Positions 21,287-30,717 of a stretch of 64,000 bases of DNA are shown one piece after another. Location: positions 6,324,001-6,388,000 of the forward strand of contig CBDEVO010000003.1 in assembly GCA_965243615.1 (NCBI GenBank). The letters are read 5' to 3'. The position numbers were made by a program, and so were the translations under genes. The notes beneath the pieces are model-generated. The model worked only from the letters and a program-made list of their open reading frames with translations. It ran no database searches and was not told the DNA's origin. Each line of letters begins with the position of its first letter. The first letter of the stretch is position 1. This DNA is from JAJEEA01 sp965243615. GTDB taxonomy: Bacteria > Acidobacteriota > Vicinamibacteria > Vicinamibacterales > UBA8438.

Positions 21287-21521
21287 GGCGAGCCCGGCGT
21301 TTGGCCTGCGCGTTCGGCGGCCCGTCGCCGCGCATGGCGGAGAGGTCGCCCTCCCAGAAGCCCGAGCCCTCGAGCTGGAAGATGCGCCCGGCCCGCGCGC
21401 GGCGGACGAACTCGGTCAGCGCGCGGTTGACCGCTCTCGAGTAGGTTCGCTCGCCGCTGATCCGCAACGTCTCCTCGAGGACCTGCTCGTCGAGCACAAG
21501 ATTTGTGCGTTTCATGTGCAT
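21273..21521 (-). CDS. VapB-like antitoxin
   Basis: Antitoxin of about 82 residues, MHMKRTNLVLDEQVLEETLR, with SGERTYSRAVNRALTEFVRR, the usual type of VapB with an Arc-like DNA-binding start. Two adjacent ATGs are possible (21521 and 21515). The C-terminal tail would bind the PIN protein encoded immediately downstream. Confidence 0.85.
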   Translation of the reverse strand: MHMKRTNLVLDEQVLEETLRISGERTYSRAVNRALTEFVRRARAGRIFQLEGSGFWEGDLSAMRGDGPPNAQAKRRARRVSD

Positions 21522-21871
21522 ATGGTACGTCTCGCGGCATACCCGAACAAGGGGTGACTCTGATTGCAGCCGGCGGCGAAACCGCGACGCAATGCCGGTG
21601 CTACACTCGCGCTTCCGGTCGAGGCACACCCGCATGCGCATGCGCCGGCGCCGTCGGTGTGGCAGGCCGGTCGTGGAGCTTCGTCGTCTTCGGAGACGCG
21701 TGCCCGCGATCGATGTCGAGGACCACGTGGGGACCGTCGCGGCCACGCGGGCGAGAATGAAGCCCCGGCATGGCGTGCCGCCACGGCGGCGCGACAGGTC
21801 GTCGACCTGGCCCGAGCCCTCGGGCTGTCCAGACATCCGAGACCACTTCATCGGTCAGCGAGGATAGCGAC
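21522..21871. other. Intergenic between vapB and the symporter
   Basis: About 350 bases with divergent genes on both sides. I see a 14-base palindrome CGCATGCGCATGCG at 21631-21644 and no convincing gene. An ATG at 21770 is in frame with the symporter, but the protein begins better at 21872. Confidence 0.4.
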
Positions 21872-23494
21872 GTGCTTGTGACTACCGTGTCGTTCGTGGG
21901 CTTCACCCTCCTGGTCGCGGTGATTTCCTATGCCTGCACGCGACACGACCGGATGACGACCTGGGACGCGTACTTCCTTGGAGGCCGCAGCCTGTCGGCG
22001 TGGGTCATTGCCGGCTCGCTGATGCTCACCAACCTCTCGACCGAGCACCTGATCGGCCTGAACGGGGACGCCTTCAACCACACCATCGCCGTCACCGCCT
22101 GGGAGACGACCGCGGCGATCGCGATGGTCGCGACGGCGCTCTTCTTCCTGCCCCGCTACTTGCGCATGGGCCTGTCGACGATACCGGAGTACCTCGCCGC
22201 CCGCTACGACCGGGCCACCGGGGTGATCGCGGCGAGCCTGTTCCTGTTCTCGTACGTGCTCGCCATCCTGCCCGTCGTGCTGCTGTCCGGGGCCACCGGC
22301 ATCGACAGCCTGTTCGGCTTGCAGGAGGCGTTCGGCCTGAGCCAGGCGCAGGTGATCTGGCTCCTCGTCTGGGGCGTCGGAACCCTGGGTTCGCTCTACG
22401 CGATTCTCGGGGGCCTCAAGGCCGTCGCGATCTCGGACACGATCAACGGCGTCGGGTTCCTCGTGGGAGGCCTGCTGATCCCGCTGCTGGCGCTGATGCA
22501 GATCGGAGACGGGAATCCCTGGACCGGGCTGGAGACCGTGTACGTGGAGGAGCATCCGAAGTTCGACATCACGGGCGACGAACCGGGCTCGTTCCTGCCG
22601 TTCGGCGCCCTGTTCACGGGCATGGTCGTCAACCAGGTCTTCGCCTGGTGCACCGGCCAGCAGTTCATCCAGCGCGGCCTGGGAGCCAGGAGTCTCGAGG
22701 AAGGGCAGAAGGGAGTCCTGATCGCGGCGTGCTTCAAGCTGGTGGGCCCTCTCGTCGTCGTGCTGCCGGGGGTGATCGCGTACCACATGTTCAAGGACAC
22801 CCTGGGGCCCGAGGACTACCTGCTGGCCTATCCGACGCTCGTCAAGGCGGTGCTGCCGGACTGGCTGACCGGCTTCTTCGCCGCGGTCATGGTGGGTGCC
22901 GTGCTGAGCACGTTCAACAGCGTGCTGAACTCGTCGGCCACGCTGTTCTGCCGCGACATCTACGGTCCCGTCCTCCGGCCGGATGCCTCCCCGCGCGAGC
23001 TGGTTCATGCGGGCCGCGCGTGCAGCATCGGGCTTGCGGCGGCCGCGATGCTCGTCGCGCCGATGCTCGACACGTCGGGCAGCCTGTACAACTACCTGCA
23101 GACGATCAACGCGGCGTTCTTCGGTCCGATGCTCGCCGTGATCCTGCTGGGCATGTTCTCGGCCCGGGTCTCGGCGTTCGCGGCGAAGACGGGTCTCGTC
23201 GGCGGCCCGGTCCTGTTCTTCCTGACGGTCTTCTCGTTCGACGATCCGGTGCAGTCGTTCCTGCAGGGCATGTTGGGCACGAACGACGAAATCCACTTCC
23301 TGCATTTCCTCGCGATCGTCTTCGTTGTGGTGGCCGCGTTCATGCTGGTCTCGGCCAGGCTCCGGCCCGCCCGAAGCGCTGAGGCGGAGCCCGGTGCGGC
23401 ACCGGTGGACATGACGCCCTGGAAGCACGCGAGAGCGATGGCGGTCTTCGTGAGCGTCTGCTCGATCGCCTGCTATCTCCTGCTCGCGCAGTGA
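21872..23494 (+). CDS. Sodium:solute symporter (SSS/SLC5 family)
   Basis: About 540 residues from the GTG at 21872, preceded by GCGAGGA. The protein is a string of membrane segments with the SSS-family entry DAYFLGGRSLSAWVIAGSLM and NLSTEHLIGLNGDAF. GALFTGMVVNQVFAWCTGQQ and AVLSTFNSVLNSSATLFCRD are conserved core helices. It imports a sugar, polyol or organic acid with sodium. It lies 93 bases before an amidohydrolase in the same direction; the two may handle one substrate. Confidence 0.85.
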   Translation: MLVTTVSFVGFTLLVAVISYACTRHDRMTTWDAYFLGGRSLSAWVIAGSLMLTNLSTEHLIGLNGDAFNHTIAVTAWETTAAIAMVATALFFLPRYLRMGLSTIPEYLAARYDRATGVIAASLFLFSYVLAILPVVLLSGATGIDSLFGLQEAFGLSQAQVIWLLVWGVGTLGSLYAILGGLKAVAISDTINGVGFLVGGLLIPLLALMQIGDGNPWTGLETVYVEEHPKFDITGDEPGSFLPFGALFTGMVVNQVFAWCTGQQFIQRGLGARSLEEGQKGVLIAACFKLVGPLVVVLPGVIAYHMFKDTLGPEDYLLAYPTLVKAVLPDWLTGFFAAVMVGAVLSTFNSVLNSSATLFCRDIYGPVLRPDASPRELVHAGRACSIGLAAAAMLVAPMLDTSGSLYNYLQTINAAFFGPMLAVILLGMFSARVSAFAAKTGLVGGPVLFFLTVFSFDDPVQSFLQGMLGTNDEIHFLHFLAIVFVVVAAFMLVSARLRPARSAEAEPGAAPVDMTPWKHARAMAVFVSVCSIACYLLLAQ

Positions 23495-23587
23495 ACGCCG
23501 CGTGTTTCGCTTTTGCGCCTTCCCGCCGCGGTTGACACGCCAGTCGAAGCCGCACACCATGGCGGCACATCCACCGGGAGGCCAGAG

Positions 23588-24772
23588 ATGCTCATCAATC
23601 GACGCCAGTTCGTCCGGGCCGCGGCCGGGGCCGCCGTCGGCGCCCGCGCGACCGGCCTGCTCGCGCAGTCGTACGACATGGTCGTCAAGGGCGGACGCGT
23701 CCTCGACCCCTCGCTGCACGTCGACGCGGCCCTCGACGTGGCCATCGCCGGCGGACGCATCGCGGCGGTCGAGGCGGACATTCCCGCCGGCTCAGCCGAG
23801 GTCGTCGACGCGCGCGGCCGGTTCGTCGTCCCCGGCCTGCTCGACGTCCACACCCACTATGCGCGGGACCTCGAGGGTCCGGCGATCTGCCTCGAGGACG
23901 GCGTGACGGCGTGGGTCGACGCGGGCTCGGCCGGCGCCGACGCCATCGACGGCCAGGTCGCCATCGCCCGGGCGGCGCCGCAGCAGGGCCGCATCCTCGT
24001 GAACATCGGGCGCGCCGGCATCCTGCCCGGCGGCGACACCATGGACCTCGACCTCGCCGACGTCGACGCCGCGATGGGCGCCATCGAGCGGCACCGCGAC
24101 ATCGTCGTCGGGGTCAAGGCGCGGCTGACGGAGGGCGTCGCGGCCGACGACGTCGAGGTCCTGCGCCGCACCCAGGCCGCGGCCTCGGCCTTCGGCCTGC
24201 CGGTGATGATCCACATGGGCCAGACGGCGTCGCCGCTCTCCACCCTGCTCGATCTGCTGAAGCCCGGCGACGTCGTCACCCACATGCTGGCCCCGCCCCC
24301 CAACGCCATCGTCGACGACGCCGGCCGAATGGACCCCGCGGTGCTCGAGGCGCGGCGCCGCGGCGTGTGGTTCGACGTCGCCAACGGCCGGGTCGGGCAC
24401 GTGCGCTGGGACATCGTCGACCAGGTCATCGCGGCGGGCTTCTGGCCCGACACCATCTCGACCGACGGCAACACCACGAGCCGGTCGGTGCCGGGGGTCG
24501 TCGACCTGCCCAACGTCATGTCGAAGTTCCTGAACGCGGGAATGCCCCTCGACGAGGTGGTGGCGTGCGCGACCGTCAACGCCTCGCGGGTCTTCCCCCA
24601 CCTGAACGACCGCGGCACCCTCCACGTGGGGGCGCGGGCGGACCTGACGCTGCTCGACCTGCGGGTCGGCGTGTTCGACTTCGTCGACAACTACGAGAAC
24701 GTGCGGACCGACCGCTACCGGCTCTTCCCGGCCGGGACGGTACTGGGCGGGCGGTGGATTCCACGCGGGTAG
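23588..24772 (+). CDS. Exported amidohydrolase/deacetylase-family metallohydrolase
   Basis: About 394 residues starting MLINRRQFVRAAAGAAVGA, a twin-arginine-type signal. Metal ligands of the amidohydrolase fold are visible: DVHTHY, MIHMGQ, VTHML and the distal Asp in ISTDGNTT. The overall order resembles the Atu3266/EF_0837 type of deacetylases and dihydroorotase-like enzymes. It should act in the periplasm on an N-acyl or cyclic amide. It follows the symporter, suggesting a common substrate (inference). Confidence 0.8.
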   Translation: MLINRRQFVRAAAGAAVGARATGLLAQSYDMVVKGGRVLDPSLHVDAALDVAIAGGRIAAVEADIPAGSAEVVDARGRFVVPGLLDVHTHYARDLEGPAICLEDGVTAWVDAGSAGADAIDGQVAIARAAPQQGRILVNIGRAGILPGGDTMDLDLADVDAAMGAIERHRDIVVGVKARLTEGVAADDVEVLRRTQAAASAFGLPVMIHMGQTASPLSTLLDLLKPGDVVTHMLAPPPNAIVDDAGRMDPAVLEARRRGVWFDVANGRVGHVRWDIVDQVIAAGFWPDTISTDGNTTSRSVPGVVDLPNVMSKFLNAGMPLDEVVACATVNASRVFPHLNDRGTLHVGARADLTLLDLRVGVFDFVDNYENVRTDRYRLFPAGTVLGGRWIPRG

Positions 24773-25095
24773 GGCAGCGGCGGCGTCGCGGATTCCCGGC
24801 GGGACGGATCGGGCGGCAAGCGTAGCCCCGGCGCGATGACCCGGCCCGACCGCGCGACCGTCCAAGCGCGGATCCCGATCGCGACGCCGTCCTCAGCACC
24901 AGCTTCGCGGGCGTGCACCTGCACCGGTTCATCGACAACGAGAGGATCGGCAGCACCCTCGCCGCTGGCGATCCCGCGCCGTGGCCCCGGAGCGGCGCGA
25001 GCGAGGTCGAGACCGGCCGGCTCGCCGACACGGCCTTCGTCGCCACCATCGAGCGCTGGATTGCTACGACGTGCTACAGGCGCTACACTGCTCGG
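24773..25095 (+). other. Intergenic, no gene supported
   Basis: About 320 bases. Reading frames exist in several phases but none shows motif or start/ribosome-site support. Confidence 0.35.
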
Positions 25096-25341
25096 GTGCG
25101 CACCATCACTCAGCGGCAACTCCGTAACGAGTCCGCGGCCATCCTGCGTGACGTCCAGGCCGGTCAGTCCATGATCGTGACCCGCAACGGCACCCCGGTG
25201 GCCGAGTTGAAGCCGGTGTCGCCGCGTCGGTTCGTCCCCCGCAGCGTCATCGCGCAGGCGGCGGCCACCGCGCCACGGATCGACGCCGGACGGTTCCGCG
25301 CAGACCTCGACGCGTTCGTCGATCAAGGCGTCGATGTCTGA
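25096..25341 (+). CDS. Phd/YefM-type antitoxin
   Basis: About 81 residues from a GTG. ITQRQLRNESAAILRDVQAG followed by MIVTRNGTPVAELKPV is the classical prevent-host-death fold. The acidic and hydrophobic C-terminal tail (FRADLDAFVDQGVDV) would cover the toxin. The stop overlaps the toxin start by eight bases. It binds its own promoter DNA and neutralises the PIN toxin. Confidence 0.88.
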   Translation: MRTITQRQLRNESAAILRDVQAGQSMIVTRNGTPVAELKPVSPRRFVPRSVIAQAAATAPRIDAGRFRADLDAFVDQGVDV

Positions 25342-25762
25342 CCGGCCGTTTCCTCCGACCGATACCGACGGGTTTCGCGGTCTGCTGGACACGTCCGTCG
25401 TCATCGATATCGACGTGATCGACAGCGGACGGCTGCCGGTCGAGACCGCGATATCGGCCGTCACCTTCGCCGAGCTTGCGGCGGGACCGCACGCCGCCCG
25501 CGACGAGCAGGAACGGGGTCGCCGACAGGATCGCCTGCACTGGGCAGCCTCGCAATGGGATCCCCTGCCCCTCGACGTGGACGTCGCGCGGGCCTACGGC
25601 CGCATCTTCGCCACCCTGAAGGGAAGCGGTCATCCTACCCGCGGTCGATTCGCCGACCTCCTCATCGCCGCCACCGCCCTGGCTCATGGCCTGCCGTTGT
25701 ATACGCGGAATCCCAAGGACCTGAGGGACGTGGCGCATATCGTCCCCGTCCATACCGTTTGA
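25334..25762 (+). CDS. PIN-domain toxin paired with Phd antitoxin
   Basis: PIN protein of 142 residues. LLDTSVVIDIDVID carries the first Asp, ISAVTFAELAAGPHAA is the next motif, and FADLLIAATALAHGLPLYTR gives the final acidic cluster. It overlaps the Phd gene, forming a typical VapBC/Phd-PIN module. Likely RNase. Confidence 0.88.
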   Translation: MSDRPFPPTDTDGFRGLLDTSVVIDIDVIDSGRLPVETAISAVTFAELAAGPHAARDEQERGRRQDRLHWAASQWDPLPLDVDVARAYGRIFATLKGSGHPTRGRFADLLIAATALAHGLPLYTRNPKDLRDVAHIVPVHTV

Positions 25763-25771
25763 CCTTCCGCC

Positions 25772-26311
25772 TTACTCTCCACGCACCGCGACGGCGGCGG
25801 TCGCGCGGTCGGCGATCGAGACCAGGGTCGAGACGACCAGCGCGTACGCCGTCAGACGGGCGGCCGGCGCCAGCGCCGCCGTCAGGACTGGCGCCACCTC
25901 CAGCCGCGCCGCAGCGAGCAACACGAGGGGGACGAAGTAGCCGATGCCGTTCCACCGCCCGATGGTGCTCATGCGCAGCCGTTTCCGTCGGTGCACGAGG
26001 TAGGAGTCGAAGACGTACTGGCAGAACGCGACCGCGACGAGGGCCGGCAGGGCCAGCGGGACCAGGCCGGCGAGCGCGGCCCCGGTGAGCCCGGCGGTCA
26101 CGAAGAGGCAGTCGGTGCCGTGGTCGAAGAGCTGGCCGGACGCCGACGCAGTGCCCCGCCGGCGGGCGACGATGCCGTCGAGGTAGTCGGTGGCGAGGGC
26201 CACGGCCAGGAGCACCGCGACGAGACCGGCGTCCAGGAAGTCCGGCCGGGCGAAGGCGACGGCCAGGGGAACGGCCAGCCCCAGCCGGACGCCGGTCAGC
26301 AGGTGGGCCAT
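25772..26311 (-). CDS. CDP-alcohol phosphatidyltransferase family protein
   Basis: Integral membrane enzyme of 179 residues. The full family motif is present: DYLDGIVARRRG, eight residues after AR a G, then LFDHGTD (DxxDGxxAR...GxxxDxxxD). Several membrane helices surround it. It would transfer a phosphatidyl group from CDP-diacylglycerol to an alcohol acceptor, which is unknown. It lies 12 bases downstream of the flippase-like gene, so the two are probably one operon. Confidence 0.85.
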   Translation of the reverse strand: MAHLLTGVRLGLAVPLAVAFARPDFLDAGLVAVLLAVALATDYLDGIVARRRGTASASGQLFDHGTDCLFVTAGLTGAALAGLVPLALPALVAVAFCQYVFDSYLVHRRKRLRMSTIGRWNGIGYFVPLVLLAAARLEVAPVLTAALAPAARLTAYALVVSTLVSIADRATAAVAVRGE

Positions 26312-26323
26312 CCCGGCTCTCGC

Positions 26324-27400
26324 CTAGCCGAACAGCTCGCGCTGGGCCCGCGGCCAGAAGGCGGCGCCGATGAGGGCGTTGAACAGGATGAAGAAGTTGT
26401 GCTGCACGAAGCCGAACGCGGCCATCTGCCCCTCGTTCTCGGGGAACAGCACCACCCAGAAGGTGATGGCGGCGGCCCGCATCGGGGTCGGCACGGCGGC
26501 GGCGAAGAAGACGACGGGCAGATAGCCGAGCAGGGCCAGGAACGAGGCGTCGACGCCGAAGAGGTTCAGCGCCGTCGTGTACACGACCACCGCGGCGAGC
26601 AGGGCCGGCGAGCGCAGAACGAGGAACAGCGCGTAGTGCCGGAGCTCGGCGGTCCTGAACGCGTGGAAGATGGGCTGGTCGCGCAGGCGGTTGGCGGGCA
26701 GGACGGCGCCGCGGAAGTACAGCACCCACGCCGCGAACACCGGCACCGCGGCCGCCGCGAGCCAGGGGACGAGGGCGAACGCCGGCGGCAGCTCCGGCCC
26801 CGCGAGGTAGCCCACCGTCGCCCAGAACAGCAGGTAGAACACCTCGCAGAACATGATGAACAGCATCACCGAGCCCACTTCCCAGCCCGGCACCCGGTGG
26901 CGCCGGTTCAGGTAGTAGGCCATCGCGCCCTTGCCGATCTGCTCGTTGAAGACCGAGATGATGTAGGCGCTGGCGCGGACGGGCAGGATGTCGCGGTAGC
27001 GGATGGGGGCGACGAACCAGTTGAGGGCGCGGCTCACGACCAGGGTGTCGATGCAGAAGTAGAGCCCCGAGTAGGCGACCATCAGCGCGGCCCAGGCCCC
27101 CCAACGGACGTTCTCGAAGACCTGCGCCATGTAGGCGGCGAGCGACAGCCCCTCGCGCGCGGCGGCGCCGTCCAGACGGGTGTAGAGATAGGCGAAGCAG
27201 GCGATGCCCAGCAGCAGGAAGGCGGCGCGGCCGGCCCGGCTGCGGGCCGGGGGCGCCCCTGGCGGAGTCCCGGGGGTCTCGGGAGACGCAGACTCGGTCG
27301 CCCCGGGCGCGGTCTCGGGCGCCCTGGGTGCCTCGGACGCGGTCTCGGGCGCGTGGGGCGCGGTCTCGGACGAGGCGTTCATCGCGGGTGTGTCTGACAT
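26324..27400 (-). CDS. Flippase-like multi-spanning membrane protein
   Basis: Protein of 358 residues. The first 60 residues are low-complexity Ala/Pro/Glu/Thr. About eight membrane helices follow, from AAFLLLGIACFAYLYTRL onward, with NEQIGKGAMAYYLNRR in a loop. This is the style of lysylphosphatidylglycerol-synthase/UPF0104-like flippases. Paired with a phosphatidyltransferase, it may move a lipid across the inner membrane. The assignment is by topology, not clear motif. Confidence 0.55.
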   Translation of the reverse strand: MSDTPAMNASSETAPHAPETASEAPRAPETAPGATESASPETPGTPPGAPPARSRAGRAAFLLLGIACFAYLYTRLDGAAAREGLSLAAYMAQVFENVRWGAWAALMVAYSGLYFCIDTLVVSRALNWFVAPIRYRDILPVRASAYIISVFNEQIGKGAMAYYLNRRHRVPGWEVGSVMLFIMFCEVFYLLFWATVGYLAGPELPPAFALVPWLAAAAVPVFAAWVLYFRGAVLPANRLRDQPIFHAFRTAELRHYALFLVLRSPALLAAVVVYTTALNLFGVDASFLALLGYLPVVFFAAAVPTPMRAAAITFWVVLFPENEGQMAAFGFVQHNFFILFNALIGAAFWPRAQRELFG

Positions 27401-27472
27401 GACTCGGTCAGGATAGCGGAAGCTGCGCCCGACTCCCTGGTCGCCGGACGCCGACTCGGGGGGGAGCGGCGC

Positions 27473-28378
27473 TCATCGCGGGGCGGTCCGACACAGCTTG
27501 GCCAGGGTATCGGACAACGGGGTGAGGCTGACGCCAAGCTCGGCGGCGGCGTTCTGGTCGACCGTCTCGTCCGATGTAATCACGTCGATCACGGCGGGGG
27601 TCAGGCCGCCCTTGCGAAAGAGACCGGCCAGGCCGGCGGCCAGCCGGGCCAGCGAGACCGGGGTGGAGCGGAACGAGATCACTCGGCCCAGCCGGTCCGC
27701 CGTGCGCTCGATCAGCTCGCGGTGGGTGAGGGTGGTCGGCCCGACCAGGTCGCAGGTCCGCACGTCCGACGCGGGCCGCTCGCAGCATCCCAGGACGGCG
27801 CGGCACAGGTCGTCGACGTCGAGCGGCCGCAGCCGGTGCGCCCCGCCGCCGAGGACGCGCGCCGACGGCCCTTTCGCGGCCGCGACGAGAGCCCGCCCGC
27901 CCGCGGTGCCGGGCCCCAGCAGCAGCGGTGTCCTGATGATGGTGGCGCCGAGGCCCGACTCGGCCACGAGGCGCTCCGCCTCGCCCTTCGACCGGAAGTA
28001 GCCGTTCCGCGACCGCGGGTCGGCGCCCAGCGAGCTGACGAAGACGACGTGCCCCACCGACGCGGCCCGCGCCGCCTCGACCACCGAGCGGGTGACCTCG
28101 ACGTTGCCCGACCGGTAGTCGGACGTCCGGCTCTCGAAGAGAATGCCCGCGAGGTGCACGACGGTCCCGGCCCCGGCGAATGCCTCGCTCAGGCGGTCGG
28201 ACCGGCGGTAGTCCACGACCCGGGGCGTGATGCGGGGCGACTGCGGCAGCCCGTCCAGCACCTCCGGGCGCCGCACCACGGCGGCAGCTTCCAGCGCGTC
28301 CCGTGCGGCGACCTGCGCCAGCAACGCCGCTCCGACGGCGCTGTTGGCTCCGACCACGGCGATGCGCCCGCTATTCAC
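27473..28378 (-). CDS. NAD(P)-binding epimerase-like short-chain dehydrogenase
   Basis: Protein of 301 residues from a GTG start. The dinucleotide-binding motif is VVGANSAVGAALL; VVHLAGILFES and FVSSLGADPRSRNGYFRSK (Ser and YxxxK-like) are typical of atypical SDRs related to NDUFA9-like and NAD-dependent epimerases. FRSTPVSLARLAAGLAG is a usual C-terminal hydrophobic segment. Substrate unknown. Convergent with nothing; it follows the OLD-like ATPase in the same direction. Confidence 0.8.
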   Translation of the reverse strand: MNSGRIAVVGANSAVGAALLAQVAARDALEAAAVVRRPEVLDGLPQSPRITPRVVDYRRSDRLSEAFAGAGTVVHLAGILFESRTSDYRSGNVEVTRSVVEAARAASVGHVVFVSSLGADPRSRNGYFRSKGEAERLVAESGLGATIIRTPLLLGPGTAGGRALVAAAKGPSARVLGGGAHRLRPLDVDDLCRAVLGCCERPASDVRTCDLVGPTTLTHRELIERTADRLGRVISFRSTPVSLARLAAGLAGLFRKGGLTPAVIDVITSDETVDQNAAAELGVSLTPLSDTLAKLCRTAPR

Positions 28379-28537
28379 GTGCTCCCGCCGAGGAGTCCGG
28401 AAGAACCGCTTCCAGGCGATGCTCCTGCATGTCTCCGCTCGATCTCGCCCCTACGCTTCCTGATTACGCCGGATCGAAACCCGCCCGGCGCATCCCGCAC
28501 GATAGCACGCGGTCCGACGGCCCACGCGTCTCCGACC

Positions 28538-30277
28538 TCAGCCGTCGTCGCCCATCGGCGCCGCCTTCTCCGCCACGGCCGCGAGGGCGTCGAGCTTCTC
28601 GCGAATCTCGGGATCGATCTCGCCCTCCGGGACGTAGACCGTCAGCTCGTGGAAGTTCTTCTTGGCCATCAGGTTCGGCAGGTCCAGCTTCCCGAAGTAC
28701 GAACGAAAGAGCGGATCGAGAAACTCGTCGCTCGCCTTGACGTCGGCGTCCCACGGCGACCCCTTGCCCAATGTCTGCAACGCGGACTCGATCTCGTCGA
28801 TGGACTCGCGCATCGCCCGCAGGCGCCGGTCGACCTCGGCCGCCGTGAACAGCGGCCCGAGCGCGGAATCGGGCGGCGCCGCGGCATAGGCTTCCAGCGT
28901 GTCTCGCGTGCAGACGTAGTTCTCGATCTCCCGGCGCTTCCACATCAGCGGCTCGACCGGTTCGACGCCGGGCGCCTCCTCTCCGATCCGATCGAAGAGG
29001 GCGGCGCCACGAAGCTCCGGCAGCGCCTCGCGCAGACCGTGGAAATGGCTCCGTACGGCTTGGGGCTGATTCCCCACGTAGCGAACGAATGGCCGCTCCA
29101 GCGCTCGCGATGCGCGCTCGTGCCCCAGCCGCCCGGCGAAGGCCTGCAGCATCGACAGGTCCGTCGAACCCTCCACGTAGAGCACCCAACCGGTCTGTTC
29201 GGCCTGGTAGTACTGGTCGAACCCGATCTCGCGCAACGCCTTCAGGACCTGGCTGCCACGATCGTCGATGCGGTGCGGCCGGCCGACGAACGCCACGACC
29301 ACGTCCTGGCCCGCCGCCTCGTTCAACAGCACCTCGGAGTGGCTGGCCGCGATGATCTGGCTGCCGGTCTCGCGCGCCACGTCGGTGAGCAGCCGGTAGA
29401 TCTGGCGCTGGCGGAGAATCTCCAGGTGCGCGTCGGGCTCGTCCAGGAGCAGGACCGCGCCCGGATTCCCGTACATGTACGCCAGAAGGAGCAGCGTCTG
29501 CTGCAGGCCCCGGCCCGACGACGACAGATCGAGCCCGGCGCCGCGCTCACGGTAAGCCATCGCGATCTCACCGCGCTCGGCGACGTAGCGAGGCGCGTCC
29601 AGCTCCACGCCGAACAGACTCCGGACGTGGTCGACGAGCGCGGTCCAGGCCGACGATTCCTCTTCGTGAATCCGGAAGCAGAGGTTGCGCAACACCTCGG
29701 CGGTGCGGCCCTCGCCGATGCGAACGTTGACGGCGCCCTGATCCAGGCGCGTCTCGGTGGCGGCCAACCCCGACATCGGGGGCAGGAAGGCGATGCGGGC
29801 GTGTCCCGCGTCGTCCGGCACTTGCATACTACCGGCCGTACCGTCCTCGGACAACCGCAAGGGCCGGCAGTAGAACGACTCCTCGTTCGCGTAGTCGAAC
29901 TCCAGCCCGCACCTCCAACGCCGGTCGCGGCTCACGCCCTCGACGACGAGAGCGATGCGGATGTTGCTGGTGCGTTGCCGGCCATCGACCTGCCTCACGT
30001 CCCGCACGTGCAGATCGCGCCACAGCAGTTTGGCATCGGGAATGGGGACCGCCACGAGATCGCGCCGGTTGACGGTCACCCCGGGCCGTTTCTCCGGGGT
30101 GCTCTTCCCGGCCCGCTTCTCGTTCCAGCGCTTGAGCCCGACGTCCCAGAGGGCCAGCGCCTGCATGGCCGAGGTCTTTCCCGAGTTGTTGGGCCCGATG
30201 AAGACGACGGGGCTGCCGAGATCGATCTCGACCTCGCCGAATCGCTTGAAGTCCCGGATGACGAGCCTGGTCAGCAT
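28538..30277 (-). CDS. OLD-like AAA ATPase with TOPRIM domain
   Basis: Protein of 579 residues. It starts MLTRLVIRDFKRFGEVEIDL with Walker A GPNNSGKT at 28-35. SSSGRGLQQTLLLLAYM is the ABC-type signature, VLLLDEPDAHLEI is Walker B, and IIAASHSEVLLNE is the switch His. WVLYVEGSTDLSMLQAFAGR begins a TOPRIM domain, with ALFDRIG further on. OLD-family proteins are ATP-driven nucleases used in phage defence. No UvrD-type helicase (Gabija partner) is adjacent, so this is a solo class. It sits in a cluster of TA modules. Confidence 0.8.
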   Translation of the reverse strand: MLTRLVIRDFKRFGEVEIDLGSPVVFIGPNNSGKTSAMQALALWDVGLKRWNEKRAGKSTPEKRPGVTVNRRDLVAVPIPDAKLLWRDLHVRDVRQVDGRQRTSNIRIALVVEGVSRDRRWRCGLEFDYANEESFYCRPLRLSEDGTAGSMQVPDDAGHARIAFLPPMSGLAATETRLDQGAVNVRIGEGRTAEVLRNLCFRIHEEESSAWTALVDHVRSLFGVELDAPRYVAERGEIAMAYRERGAGLDLSSSGRGLQQTLLLLAYMYGNPGAVLLLDEPDAHLEILRQRQIYRLLTDVARETGSQIIAASHSEVLLNEAAGQDVVVAFVGRPHRIDDRGSQVLKALREIGFDQYYQAEQTGWVLYVEGSTDLSMLQAFAGRLGHERASRALERPFVRYVGNQPQAVRSHFHGLREALPELRGAALFDRIGEEAPGVEPVEPLMWKRREIENYVCTRDTLEAYAAAPPDSALGPLFTAAEVDRRLRAMRESIDEIESALQTLGKGSPWDADVKASDEFLDPLFRSYFGKLDLPNLMAKKNFHELTVYVPEGEIDPEIREKLDALAAVAEKAAPMGDDG

Positions 30278-30297
30278 CCGATGCGTCCCGGCGCGCC

Positions 30298-30417
30298 CTA
30301 CAGCCCGTCGGTCGTCCGGCCCGGCTGCAGGGCGTCGCGGTCGAGCTCGTTCACGTCGTCGATGACGCCGCTCCCGCGTTCACGCGCGGCGCGCGCGGCA
30401 GCATGCGATTCCGTCAC
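30298..30417 (-). CDS. Possible 39-residue peptide upstream of the ATPase
   Basis: A GTG-started frame gives VTESHAAARAARERGSGVID then DVNELDRDALQPG, 39 residues, ending 20 bases before the OLD-like gene. The composition is helical and charged. There is no clear ribosome site. It could be a leader peptide, a remnant, or chance. Confidence 0.25.
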   Translation of the reverse strand: MTESHAAARAARERGSGVIDDVNELDRDALQPGRTTDGL

Positions 30418-30498
30418 GCGGTTTCCGATGATACCCGATGCCGGAGGTCCTCTTCGGCTCGACGCCGCCTTCCGGGGCCGGTTAGACTGCGGGAAGGC

Positions 30499-30717
30499 AT
30501 GCAGTCCGATCCCGCTCCCCCCCCCCGGCCGACGGCGCGAGCCGGCGAGGCTGGCCGCGACCCGATGGTTGAGGCCTACAAGCGCGACGTCGACCGCACG
30601 CTGCTGCGCCAGAACCTCCGGCGGTCGGTCACGGAGCGGGTGAAGAACCTGATCGCCCTGCAGGAGCTGGCGGCGGAGGCGAGACGGGCAGGGCGGGCCC
30701 GGGAGCGTGACGGGTGA
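30499..30717 (+). CDS. Small partner of the AbiEii-like nucleotidyltransferase
   Basis: Protein of 72 residues; the conserved part starts MVEAYKRDVDRTLLRQNLRR and continues SVTERVKNLIALQELA. Such short helical proteins commonly sit just upstream of AbiEii/DUF6036-type nucleotidyltransferases. The stop overlaps the start of the next gene (GTGA), showing coupling. Probably the antitoxin or a cofactor of the pair. A shorter start at 30565 is possible. Confidence 0.65.
   Translation: MQSDPAPPPRPTARAGEAGRDPMVEAYKRDVDRTLLRQNLRRSVTERVKNLIALQELAAEARRAGRARERDG

Noticed and set aside
28538..30277. Gabija system
   Set aside because: The OLD-like ATPase is present, but no UvrD/GajB-like helicase is adjacent.
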